This document shows, piece by piece, positions 13,826 through 21,483 of a DNA stretch of 21,615 nt. Source of the stretch: Clostridia bacterium (lineage in GTDB: Bacteria > Bacillota_A > Clostridia > Christensenellales > CAG-138); contig JAFPXU010000011.1 of assembly GCA_017394605.1 (NCBI GenBank), positions 1-21,615 of the forward strand, in the 5' to 3' direction. The first letter of the stretch is position 1. Each line of letters starts with the position of its first letter. The translations under genes and the position numbers were made by a program. The notes under the pieces are model-generated. The model made no database searches, was not told the DNA's origin, and saw nothing but the letters and a program-made list of their open reading frames with translations.

Positions 13826-15403
13826 CTACAGCAGCGGCGCGATCGCCTTCAGAACGCCTCCCGCAACGCGGGAAAGCAGTTTCTCCTGCTTCAGCCGTTC
13901 CTGCGTGACCGGCTCGCACTCGAGGATCGTCTTCTGAAAATCCTCCTCGATCTCAGCGATGCACGGGACGTCATACAGAAGCGCGCCGCATTCGAAATGG
14001 TGGTAGAGGCTGCGGTAATCCAGGTTGATGGATCCGACGAACGCGCGTCTCCCATCCGCAACAAAAGACTTGGAATGAAGGAATCCGGGCGTGTAGGTGT
14101 AGATCTTCACGCCCGATTCCACAAGAACCGGAAAATAGGTTTTGGCAAGAAGATAGGCGAACTTCTTGTCCGGAATCCCCGGAAGGATCAGTCGGACATC
14201 CACACCCCGCTGCGCGGCAAAACAGATTGCGTTCTGCAGCTCCCCGTCCAGGATCAGATAGGGCGACATGATATGCACGTACCGCTCCGCGCGGTTAAGG
14301 AAATCCATATACACCTGTTCTCCGACTTTTTCACTGTCGAAAGGACTGTCTCCGAACGGGAGGACAAAACCCTCCGCTTCCTGGGGCTCAGCCGTATTCA
14401 GGATCTCAGTCGTTGAGAGCGCTGCGGACGGATCGGACACTTCCCACATCTCCGAAAACATCAGAAGAAAACTCTCCACAGCCGGTCCCTGAACGCGGAT
14501 TCCGGAATCCTTCCAGTGACCGAAAGGATGCTCTATATTCACATACTCATCCGCCAGGTTCACGCCGCCCGTATAGGCGATCTTTCCGTCGATCACAAGG
14601 TTTTTCCTGTGATCGCGGTAGTTGTAATGCGTGGAAACAAACGGCGTCAGCGGGGAAAACATATGACATTCGATCCCGATTTCACTAAGCCGTTTGGAAT
14701 AATCATGCGGAAGCCTTGTCAGTTCACATGTCCCGTCATACAAAACGCGGACCTTGATCCCGTCTTTTACTTTCCTCGCCAGAATATCCAGGATCTCGCC
14801 CCACATCTCGCCTTCCTGAATGATAAAGTACTCGAGATAGATATAGGATTGTGCGTTTTCAAGGTCCGTCAGCATGCTTTGCCAGTAATCCTCGCCCACT
14901 GCAAAGTAGCGGACGGACGTATCCTGGTAGACGGGATAGCATCCGGTGGACGCGATATACCTCGCGACGGCTGCCTCCTGCGGTTCGCGTTCTGCCAGTC
15001 TCATCATCACGTCGGGATCCTGCCGGATCGCGGACCGGTTCATCTCGATCTTGCGGTTGACCCGCCGCGAGAAATTGCGGTTTCCCCAGTTGCCCTTCGT
15101 AAAATAATAGAACGCCCCTCCGATCACCGGCACGACGGCAATCAGAAGCAGCCAGGTGATCTTCGCCGAAGCGTCCATGCGGCTGTTGATCAGGATCGCG
15201 ACGGTCACAAGCTGAAATACGATCGTTGCTCCGACCAGCGTTTCGGACATCCATCTCGCGATATTGACCGTCAGAAGGAACAACAGCCCGACGCCCAGGG
15301 CAAGGAACAGCAGAATGATTCCCGTTCTGCTGAAAATAACGCGCATAATGCCCCTTTTTCCTGTTTTCAATAGATGTCTGACGCCTCTTCTACGCTGCTC
15401 CAT
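13826..15403 (-). CDS. cls: Cardiolipin synthase (phospholipase D family)
   Basis: The 525-aa protein has two N-terminal membrane segments (about 25-46 and 58-73, with a third hydrophobic stretch 82-100) and two HKD motifs: H265/K267/D272 in HRKNLVIDG and H443/K445/D450 in HSKSFVADG, each followed by the expected GG or GS-I-N. This is the bacterial ClsA/Cls architecture, which condenses two phosphatidylglycerols into cardiolipin and glycerol at the membrane. Length matches the family (480-530 aa). AGGA precedes the ATG at 15403; an alternative ATG at residue 20 with GGGG just upstream would also keep all membrane segments. It converges with the XRE-TPR gene, 34 bases away, with no clear terminator between. 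Confidence 0.93.
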   Translation of the reverse strand: MEQRRRGVRHLLKTGKRGIMRVIFSRTGIILLFLALGVGLLFLLTVNIARWMSETLVGATIVFQLVTVAILINSRMDASAKITWLLLIAVVPVIGGAFYYFTKGNWGNRNFSRRVNRKIEMNRSAIRQDPDVMMRLAEREPQEAAVARYIASTGCYPVYQDTSVRYFAVGEDYWQSMLTDLENAQSYIYLEYFIIQEGEMWGEILDILARKVKDGIKVRVLYDGTCELTRLPHDYSKRLSEIGIECHMFSPLTPFVSTHYNYRDHRKNLVIDGKIAYTGGVNLADEYVNIEHPFGHWKDSGIRVQGPAVESFLLMFSEMWEVSDPSAALSTTEILNTAEPQEAEGFVLPFGDSPFDSEKVGEQVYMDFLNRAERYVHIMSPYLILDGELQNAICFAAQRGVDVRLILPGIPDKKFAYLLAKTYFPVLVESGVKIYTYTPGFLHSKSFVADGRRAFVGSINLDYRSLYHHFECGALLYDVPCIAEIEEDFQKTILECEPVTQERLKQEKLLSRVAGGVLKAIAPLL

Positions 15404-15444
15404 GTTTTCCTGTTCCGAATCATTTTCTTCTAATTGGCAGTCTT

Positions 15445-15450
15445 ATTATA
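15445..15450 (-). promoter_or_regulatory. -10 element of the cls promoter
   Basis: TATAAT on the minus strand, 41 bases before the ATG at 15403. The 17-base-upstream hexamer is a poor match (TTCTTT). No convincing terminator of the upstream ABC operon lies in the gap, so readthrough into cls is possible. Confidence 0.45.
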
Positions 15451-15496
15451 CATAGAGAAAGGATGAAAAGAAACCGGCCGTGGCCGTCCCTCACAC

Positions 15497-17400
15497 TTAT
15501 GAAATTCCCTGATTGGAAATCTCCTGGAGTCGTTCCTTCTCAAACTGAAGGGTATACAATGCGTAATACCGTCCCTTCTTCGCGAGCAGTTCGTGATGAC
15601 TGCCCTGCTCCACGATCTCGCCCTTCGACAGAACGATGATATTGTCGGCGTGCTGAACGGTCGAGAGCCTGTGCGCGACGATCAGCATCGTTCCGATATT
15701 CATCATCTTCTCAAGGGAATCCTGAATCAGGATCTCCGTTTCTGTATCGATGTTCGCCGTGGCCTCGTCCAGTATCATGACGGAAGGTCTGTGGATGATG
15801 GTTCTCGCGAAACTCAGAAGCTGCCGCTGTCCCGCCGAGAAATTGTTTCCCCGTTCACGGACAGGTTCGTCCAGTCCGTTTTCCAGCCGGTCGATGAAAT
15901 GGTCCGCGTTAACATACCGGCAGGCAGCCATAACCTCTTCATCCGTGACGCCCTCCTTATCCAGAAGGATATTGCTCCGGATCGTTCCCGAGAACAGGAA
16001 TACATCCTGCAGCATCTGACCGAAGTGTTTCCTGAGGGACGCGGTCTTGATCTTTCGGATATCGATCCCGTCAATCAGGATCTCGCCCTTCTGAAACTCG
16101 TAGTTCCTGCAGATCAGGGAAAGAATCGTCGTTTTTCCGGAACCGGTCGCGCCGACGAATGCGACCGTCTGATCCGGCATGACATGGAACGAAACGCCTT
16201 TCAATACCCATTCATCCGGAACATAGCTGAACCATACGTCGCGGAATTCAATCTCTCCCCGGACGGAATCGAGCTCGATCGCATCCGGCGCGTCGGTTAT
16301 GGCAGGCACGATATCCATGATCGTAAATACCTTCTCGGCTGACGCGAAAGCGGACTGCAGCCAGTTGAACTGCTCCGCCAGATTCTGGATCGGTGTATAG
16401 AACTTGTTGATATACATATAGAAGCTGACGATCGTTCCTGCTGTCAGGGCTTGGCCAAGGAACATCGTTCCGTCGAGATATCCCTTGCCGCCGAGGTAGA
16501 ACAGACAGAGAACCGACGAAATGTACAGCATATAGACGAGCGGACGGAAAATACCGAACACAAGGATCTGCTCCTGCTTCGCTTTTCCGAGTCCTCTGCT
16601 CTTTTCTGTAAAGTCGCGGAGCTTTTCCTTCTCGCGGTTGAATATCTGCGTGATCTTGATGCCGGACAGGTTTTCCGACAAATACGTGTTGATGTCCGTT
16701 GTGCGGTCCTCACACGGCGGTACGCTCTCCTCGCGAATTTCCGGAAGATCACCGTGAAAAGAACGATGAAGGGCACGAAACACAGGACCATCAGGGTCAG
16801 CTCATAATTCAGAAGGACCATCGCGATAAATACGCCGATCACCACGAAGAAATTCTTAATCAGGTTGACCAGAAGCGTGGTGAACATCAGAGAGATCGCG
16901 TTGGTATCGTTTGTGACTCTGGTAACGAGCTTCCCGACCGGAATCGCGTTCATCTGTTCATGAGAGAGCGATTCGATATGCGTGAACAGGTCCTCCCGCA
17001 GCCCGGAAATGATCTTCTGGCCGACCCTTTGCAGTACGATCGCCTGCACATATGTGCAGACCATGGACACGATCAGGATGCCGGCATACGTTCCGACCAG
17101 ACGGAACAGTTCCGGCAGTTCGAACGATTGGCGGATCAGATCCGTGATCTGCCCGATGATCAGCGGGGATATGATATCGTACGCGATGCCGAACAGCATG
17201 ATGAATCCGACAAACACAAAGCTTCCCGCATATGGTTTCGCGTAGCGGAGCAGTCTCCGGATGATCTCCCCGTCTTTCATGTGACGGTCAAATCCGATTG
17301 CCTGTTTTTTATCCTTGATCGAAGCGTACGCAATGATCAGAACGACGGAGATGAGTCCTATGATTCCTCCGGCAAGAAGCAGCGGATATGCCTCACGCAT
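15497..17400 (-). pseudogene. ABC exporter, second subunit (membrane plus ATPase domains), frameshifted
   Basis: The start is the ATG at 17400, with GGAGG 8 bases upstream; it overlaps the previous stop by eight bases (ATGCGTGA). From there to about 16705 (232 residues) the frame encodes an extra N-terminal helix and the first part of the transmembrane domain, ending FARRAYRRVRT. The natural continuation, TTDINTYLSENLSGIKI, is in the -1 frame, which runs to 15497 and contains the rest of the transmembrane domain and the ATPase: Walker A GATGSGKTT, signature FSAGQRQ, Walker B VMILDEATANID with catalytic Glu, and H-loop VAHRLST. One missing base at about 16704-16707 would restore a 634-aa subunit. 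No slippery site is seen. It may be a true mutation that disables the exporter or a sequence error. Confidence 0.85.
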
Positions 17401-19210
17401 TGCCGTCACCTCCCCGCTCTTCCTCCTCCAGCTTCTGGAGTTCGACCATCTTTGCGTATTCGGGAGAAGCAGAAAGAAGTTCCTCATGGCTTCCGACCGC
17501 AGAGACTCTCCCGTCCTCCAGGAATACGATCTTGTCGAGGTCCTTCACGGTTGAGATCCTGTGTGCGATCAGCAACGTCGTCTTTCCCCGGCGGTTCTTT
17601 TTCAGATTGTTAAGAATCACCTTCTCCGTATCCGTATCCACGGCGGAAACGGCGTCGTCCATGATCAGAATCGGAGCGTTCTTCATGAGAGCGCGGGCGA
17701 TGGAGATACGCTGCTTCTGTCCTCCGGATACGGTTACGCCGCGTTCTCCGAGCACGGTGCGATATCCGTCCTTGAATTCCGATATATTGTCATGAACATC
17801 TGCCAGCGCGGCAGAGACTTCCACCGCTTCCTCATCCAATTCATCATAGGCAAAATTGATGTTATTGGCGATCGTGTCCGAAAACAGGAAGTTATCCTGC
17901 GGAACATACGCGCAGCCTTCCCGCACGGACCGGATCGATATGTCCATGATATCCGTCCCGTCGATGAATACCGTACCCTTCGGTACGTTGTAGGTTCTGA
18001 GGATCAGGTCCACGACAGTCGTCTTTCCGGACCCCGTTCTGCCTACGATGCCGACGCTCTCTCCGGGTTCGATCGTAAACGAGACATGCTCAAGTGCGTT
18101 GAACTCTCCACCCGGATAGCGGAACGTCAGATCCCTGAACTCTATTTTTCCCTTGATATCTTTCAGGTCTTTCGCATCCGCGCCGTCGTGCACGGTGATC
18201 TCCGCGTCCAGCAGCTCCGTAATGCGGTTCATGGACGCTTTCCCGCGCGCCGTTTTTTCGATCAGCATCGAGATTGCCATGACGGGCCACACGATCGACG
18301 AGAAATACGCAATGTATTCCACCAGTTCGCCCGCGTTGAACGTCCCGCAGTAGACAAGATATCCGCCGTATCCGAGGATCACGCAGATAACGGTCTCCAC
18401 CATCAGGGTGATCAGAACATTCAGTGTTACGGAGACCTTCGTATACGCAATGTTCGTGTTCTCATTTTCGACATTAAGTCTGCGGAACGAGTTGAGCTGC
18501 TGAAGTTCCTTGACAAAAGCCTTTATGACCACATACCCTGAGAAGCTTTCCTGCGCGAAATCGGACAGATTGGAAAACGCCTGCTGCCGAACCTCCCACT
18601 TCTGCATCATGGCTTTGCCCATGATGATGCCTACCGTCAGGATGATGGAAAGCGGGATCAGCGTAAGAAGCGACAGAACCGCATCCATCCGCCACATTTT
18701 GGAAAAGGCAAGCGATCCAAGAAACAGCGCGTCGAAGAACAGGATGAGACCGTCTCCGAAGCATTCCTGGATCGTATCCAGGTCGTTGGTGAACAGGCTC
18801 ATGAGATTTCCGACCTTATTGACGTGATAATACTCTCTGGACAGTTCCTTGCAGTGGTCGAACATCCGGACACGGACATCGGTCTCCACCTTGATCGCGG
18901 ATCCGAAAAAGCAGACGCGCCACAGGAATCTTCCGACGACCATCGCAACGATGATATAGATGATCGGAAGGCAGATCCGGTCCAGCAGAAACGCCGTATC
19001 GAACGGAACGGTCTGCCCTCTGTAAAGAACCGCTCCTTCATTCAGGCCGTTGATCAGCATGCGGTACAGTTCCGGGATGATCAGCTGCGCATAGTCGACA
19101 AGAATCAGGGCCGCCACCCCGAGGAGGAGCTGCGGCAGATATTTCCAGTAATAGCGGTTGATATGCTTCCCGAAAATCAAATCAGGGCACCTTTTCCCAG
19201 AACGGATCAA
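17393..19210 (-). CDS. ABC exporter, first subunit (membrane plus ATPase domains) with degenerate Walker B
   Basis: A 605-aa half-transporter: six membrane segments up to about residue 320, then an ATPase domain with Walker A GRTGSGKTT (390-398), Q-loop VPQDN, signature VSGGQKQ (494-500), Walker B ILIMDD (514-519) and H550 of the H-loop. The catalytic glutamate after Walker B is aspartate (D519), as in the degenerate subunit of heterodimeric exporters such as TM287/288 and BmrCD. The partner downstream has Glu but an atypical FSAGQ signature, which fits an asymmetric pair in which one ATP site is inactive. Such pairs usually export drugs, lipids or peptides. No ATG is available: TTG at 19210 or TTG at 19180 (with AAAGGTG 8 bases before it) must be the start, and the latter is slightly better. 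Confidence 0.92.
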   Translation of the reverse strand: MIRSGKRCPDLIFGKHINRYYWKYLPQLLLGVAALILVDYAQLIIPELYRMLINGLNEGAVLYRGQTVPFDTAFLLDRICLPIIYIIVAMVVGRFLWRVCFFGSAIKVETDVRVRMFDHCKELSREYYHVNKVGNLMSLFTNDLDTIQECFGDGLILFFDALFLGSLAFSKMWRMDAVLSLLTLIPLSIILTVGIIMGKAMMQKWEVRQQAFSNLSDFAQESFSGYVVIKAFVKELQQLNSFRRLNVENENTNIAYTKVSVTLNVLITLMVETVICVILGYGGYLVYCGTFNAGELVEYIAYFSSIVWPVMAISMLIEKTARGKASMNRITELLDAEITVHDGADAKDLKDIKGKIEFRDLTFRYPGGEFNALEHVSFTIEPGESVGIVGRTGSGKTTVVDLILRTYNVPKGTVFIDGTDIMDISIRSVREGCAYVPQDNFLFSDTIANNINFAYDELDEEAVEVSAALADVHDNISEFKDGYRTVLGERGVTVSGGQKQRISIARALMKNAPILIMDDAVSAVDTDTEKVILNNLKKNRRGKTTLLIAHRISTVKDLDKIVFLEDGRVSAVGSHEELLSASPEYAKMVELQKLEEEERGGDGNA

Positions 19211-19211
19211 T

Positions 19212-19250
19212 ACCGGACTGCGGTAATAAATTGTCCGGTCAAAACCGGAC
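19212..19250. repeat. Three copies of ACCGGAC/GTCCGGT in the ABC operon leader
   Basis: ACCGGAC at 19212-19218 and 19244-19250, and GTCCGGT at 19233-19239. The second and third make a perfect 7-bp inverted repeat with a 4-base centre; offsets between copies are 21, 11 and 32 bases, near whole helical turns. In minus-strand RNA the middle copy can pair with either neighbour, giving mutually exclusive hairpins, one covering the base just before the TTG at 19210. It can be an operator or an RNA switch. Confidence 0.5.
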
Positions 19251-19261
19251 TTCTGCCGCTA

Positions 19262-19290
19262 ATTATAGAATAGGAAACCCTGCGGCGCAA
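19262..19290 (-). promoter_or_regulatory. Promoter of the ABC exporter operon
   Basis: On the minus strand TTGCGC (19290-19285), a 17-base spacer and perfect TATAAT (19267-19262). The -35 lies within the loop and descending arm of the preceding terminator-like hairpin. The same -35 and spacing occur in front of the CofE-like gene. Confidence 0.6.
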
Positions 19291-19303
19291 GCACGCCGCA
19301 GGG
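19278..19303 (-). terminator. Hairpin terminator after the DUF4173 gene
   Basis: A perfect 10-bp GC-rich stem (CCCTGCGGCG, loop of 6, CGCCGCAGGG) lies 26 bases after the stop at 19329. The following minus-strand bases are TTTCCTATT, a weak T-tract, so termination may be incomplete. Confidence 0.65.
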
Positions 19304-19328
19304 CAATTTCTCCGTCGTTACCGGTCGG

Positions 19329-20609
19329 TCAGAACAGGCACAGCGCCGCGGCGCTCGCAGCGGAGTAGAACAGCCAGATCTTAAACGACCCGCGCCCTGT
19401 GATCTTAGACCTGCCCATGCAGACGCACCCCGCCGCCAGCACGGAAACTGCCCAGCTGGACTGGAGTCTCCTGGGAGTAAACCCGAAGCAGTCGATATAC
19501 AGAATCAGCTTCGACGCAGCGACAGCAGCGAACAGCAGGCTTTCCAGAAGCAGGATAAGCGAAACCGTCAGCGCCGCTCTGTCCTCCCGCACCGGACGCA
19601 GCGACATCTTTTCCATCAGGATGAGAAGAAAGAAGTTCACGCTCATCACACCGCAGAGTTCGAAAAATCCCTGACGCGCATAGCGGGATACAATAAACCC
19701 CTCCGGGAGCTCGCGCACGAACGCGCCGAACAGATACCGGAACTGCACGATGAAAAAGACGCCGTACATCAGGCAGAAACAGGCGGCGAGGATCGTCCAC
19801 ACGCGGTTTTCCACCCTGTGCAGCTTCCCGACTCGTTCCATCGTCCTTTGCGCGGATTCGCGAAGCCGGTCACGGTCCTCACGCATTCCCCCGGCGATCA
19901 ATCCGAACAGATAGGCGCCTACGGGCAGAGACAGAATCCATTCGGGATCCAGTTCAAAGTGCCAGTTCTCAAACAATCCGGAAATTCCCGACATCAGACC
20001 CGCGAATCCGTCATCCGCTCTGATCAGCAGATGGACGGCAAGGACAAACAGACATCCGGCCAGTAGCACCGTTCCCGCGGTCCAGAGCCAGGAACGTCCG
20101 TTTCCTTCTCTCCGTTTCCGCAGGTTCGTCAGGCCGAACCATACCGTACGGATCCTGAGAAAGAAATGTCCGAACGGAATCAGGATCAAACCGTTCAGCG
20201 CGTCCTGAAGGATCATGGGGCCGCTCTCTCCCTGTACGAACAGATCTTCCCTGGAAAGCACATACCAGACAGCGAACGCATGCAGAATCAGATACCCTCC
20301 GTCCTCCCACGCGGTGCAGAGGTCCATCGTTCTGGCCGCCGCGGTCAGGATCAGACAGAACAGCCAGAACAGGTTCTCTTTTGACCGCGTTACGTTTCTT
20401 GACAGCAGTTCGGTAATCAGTATGAATCCCGCAGTAAAAACCGGAAGCTGCCAGGTGTATCCGATCCGCAGATAAAGATACGCGAGCAGGTACATGCCTG
20501 CAGCCGTCAGGATTTCCTGTTTTGAAGCGGAAAACTGCTTCAGTTCCCGCATTACGGGTGCAGTTAATACGTCCGTGCGGCCCTGTGCCGCCGGCATCGG
20601 TTCGTTCAT
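19329..20609 (-). CDS. DUF4173 domain-containing membrane protein
   Basis: A 426-aa protein with about ten to eleven hydrophobic segments spread along its length and a short hydrophilic start (MNEPMPAAQGRTDVLTAP). The segment FIVSRYARQGFFELCGVMSV contains the RxGFFEL motif typical of the DUF4173/DUF4153 family. Function is unknown in the family. AAGGAGAA precedes the ATG at 20609 by about 6 bases. The start is 44 bases after the stop of the small XRE gene, so it is the third gene of a DUF2975-XRE-DUF4173 operon. Such membrane-protein/YozG-regulator combinations are common in Firmicutes, which suggests the regulator controls this membrane pair. A hairpin terminator follows. Confidence 0.85.
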   Translation of the reverse strand: MNEPMPAAQGRTDVLTAPVMRELKQFSASKQEILTAAGMYLLAYLYLRIGYTWQLPVFTAGFILITELLSRNVTRSKENLFWLFCLILTAAARTMDLCTAWEDGGYLILHAFAVWYVLSREDLFVQGESGPMILQDALNGLILIPFGHFFLRIRTVWFGLTNLRKRREGNGRSWLWTAGTVLLAGCLFVLAVHLLIRADDGFAGLMSGISGLFENWHFELDPEWILSLPVGAYLFGLIAGGMREDRDRLRESAQRTMERVGKLHRVENRVWTILAACFCLMYGVFFIVQFRYLFGAFVRELPEGFIVSRYARQGFFELCGVMSVNFFLLILMEKMSLRPVREDRAALTVSLILLLESLLFAAVAASKLILYIDCFGFTPRRLQSSWAVSVLAAGCVCMGRSKITGRGSFKIWLFYSAASAAALCLF

Positions 20610-20653
20610 ATTCGTTTCTCCTTGTTTGATTGGATTATCCCTGATCCGGGACG

Positions 20654-20869
20654 TTAGCTCTCTGCGTCTTCATGAAATTCCAGAAGATCTCCTGGCTGGC
20701 ACTGCAGTTCATGGCAGAGTGCCATCAGGGTTGAAAAGCGAATTGCTTTCGCCTTGCCGGTCTTCAGAATGGAAAGATTCGCCTGTGTGATCCCGATCCG
20801 TTCCGCAAGCTCTCCGCTCGTGATCTTCCGTTTTGCCATCATGACATCCAGATTCATCCGAATTTCCAT
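20654..20869 (-). CDS. Small YozG-like XRE/Cro-CI family regulator
   Basis: A 71-aa protein that is almost all helix-turn-helix: MMAKRKITSGELAERIGITQ (two helices and turn), then NLSILKTGKAKAIRFSTLMA, and a C-terminal CQPGDLLEF typical of the YozG/Cro-CI short regulators. I chose the ATG at 20869 because GAGGTG precedes it by 6 bases; an in-frame GTG at 20878 would put the ribosome binding site within the coding part. The start lies 10 bases after the stop of the DUF2975 gene, so they are translated together. It probably represses its own operon; candidate operators are a palindrome and promoter upstream at 21377-21450. Confidence 0.9.
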   Translation of the reverse strand: MEIRMNLDVMMAKRKITSGELAERIGITQANLSILKTGKAKAIRFSTLMALCHELQCQPGDLLEFHEDAES

Positions 20870-20879
20870 AGCCGGCACC

Positions 20880-21344
20880 TCAGATGGTCAGATCCAGTTC
20901 CGATTTCATCGCGATCGCCTGCTGGAATACGTTCTTTACGATGCGGACGATCAGCGCCATAAACCCGGCCGCAGCGGCTATGAACAAAAACGGAAGGCAG
21001 ACGGGACTTGTAACAAGACAGATGCAGGCCGCGCCGAGACAGCACCAGCTGACCACGCGGAGATGCCGGACATTCTCCTCCGTAAAGACCTCTTCCCTGC
21101 TGATGTTGCCGAGAAGCTTCCAGAGATGCCAGAGGAGAATCCAAGCGAACACGCTGCAAACATATACCGCCGCGACACGCACCGCCTCGATACACGCCAC
21201 ACTGTACTTCCAGGAAACCGGACTGATGTCAGAAAAGCGCTTCACAACCCAGTAGCATCCGATATCCAGTGCGAGCAGCAGCACGGCAAATACCACCGTA
21301 CAGAATCTGGAAAGCGTAATGCTCTTGTCCTTGTTCCAGTTCAT
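20880..21344 (-). CDS. DUF2975 domain-containing membrane protein
   Basis: A 154-aa protein with four predicted membrane segments (roughly residues 9-30, 45-65, 92-110 and 112-130) and an amphipathic segment GNISREEVFTEENVRHLR between the second and third. This is the DUF2975 layout, which is nearly always encoded next to a small XRE regulator, as here. Function is unknown. The ATG at 21344 is chosen because GGAGG stands 8 bases upstream; an in-frame TTG at 21350 would be only 2 bases from it. First gene of the operon with the small XRE gene and DUF4173. Confidence 0.88.
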   Translation of the reverse strand: MNWNKDKSITLSRFCTVVFAVLLLALDIGCYWVVKRFSDISPVSWKYSVACIEAVRVAAVYVCSVFAWILLWHLWKLLGNISREEVFTEENVRHLRVVSWCCLGAACICLVTSPVCLPFLFIAAAAGFMALIVRIVKNVFQQAIAMKSELDLTI

Positions 21345-21376
21345 GTCCAAAACCTCCCTGTCTCATCTTTCTGCAG

Positions 21377-21404
21377 ATTAGCACAGGGTTATATCGTCTG
21401 TCAA
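21377..21404 (-). promoter_or_regulatory. Promoter of the DUF2975-XRE-DUF4173 operon
   Basis: On the minus strand a perfect TTGACA (21404-21399) is followed after 16 bases by GCTAAT (21382-21377), four of six -10 matches; alternative -10 registers are nearby. It lies 33 bases before the ATG. Confidence 0.5.
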
Positions 21405-21438
21405 TATGATTTTGTTGTTTTTTGGTAATTTTTTATTG

Positions 21439-21450
21439 TTTATCGATAAA
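21439..21450. promoter_or_regulatory. 12-bp palindrome upstream of the DUF2975 promoter
   Basis: TTTATCGATAAA is perfectly palindromic, in an A/T-rich stretch about 35 bases upstream of the -35. It could be an operator for the small XRE protein or an end-related site of the adjacent repeat array. Nothing else gene-like is present in 21351-21483. Confidence 0.35.
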
Positions 21451-21483
21451 GAACGGCGTCTGCTTCACGGAACCGGCTTAATA

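Noticed and set aside
15470..15496. GGCC-ACGGCC-rich stretch after the ABC operon as a terminator
   Set aside because: The complementary arms leave only a two-base loop and no real T-tract follows.
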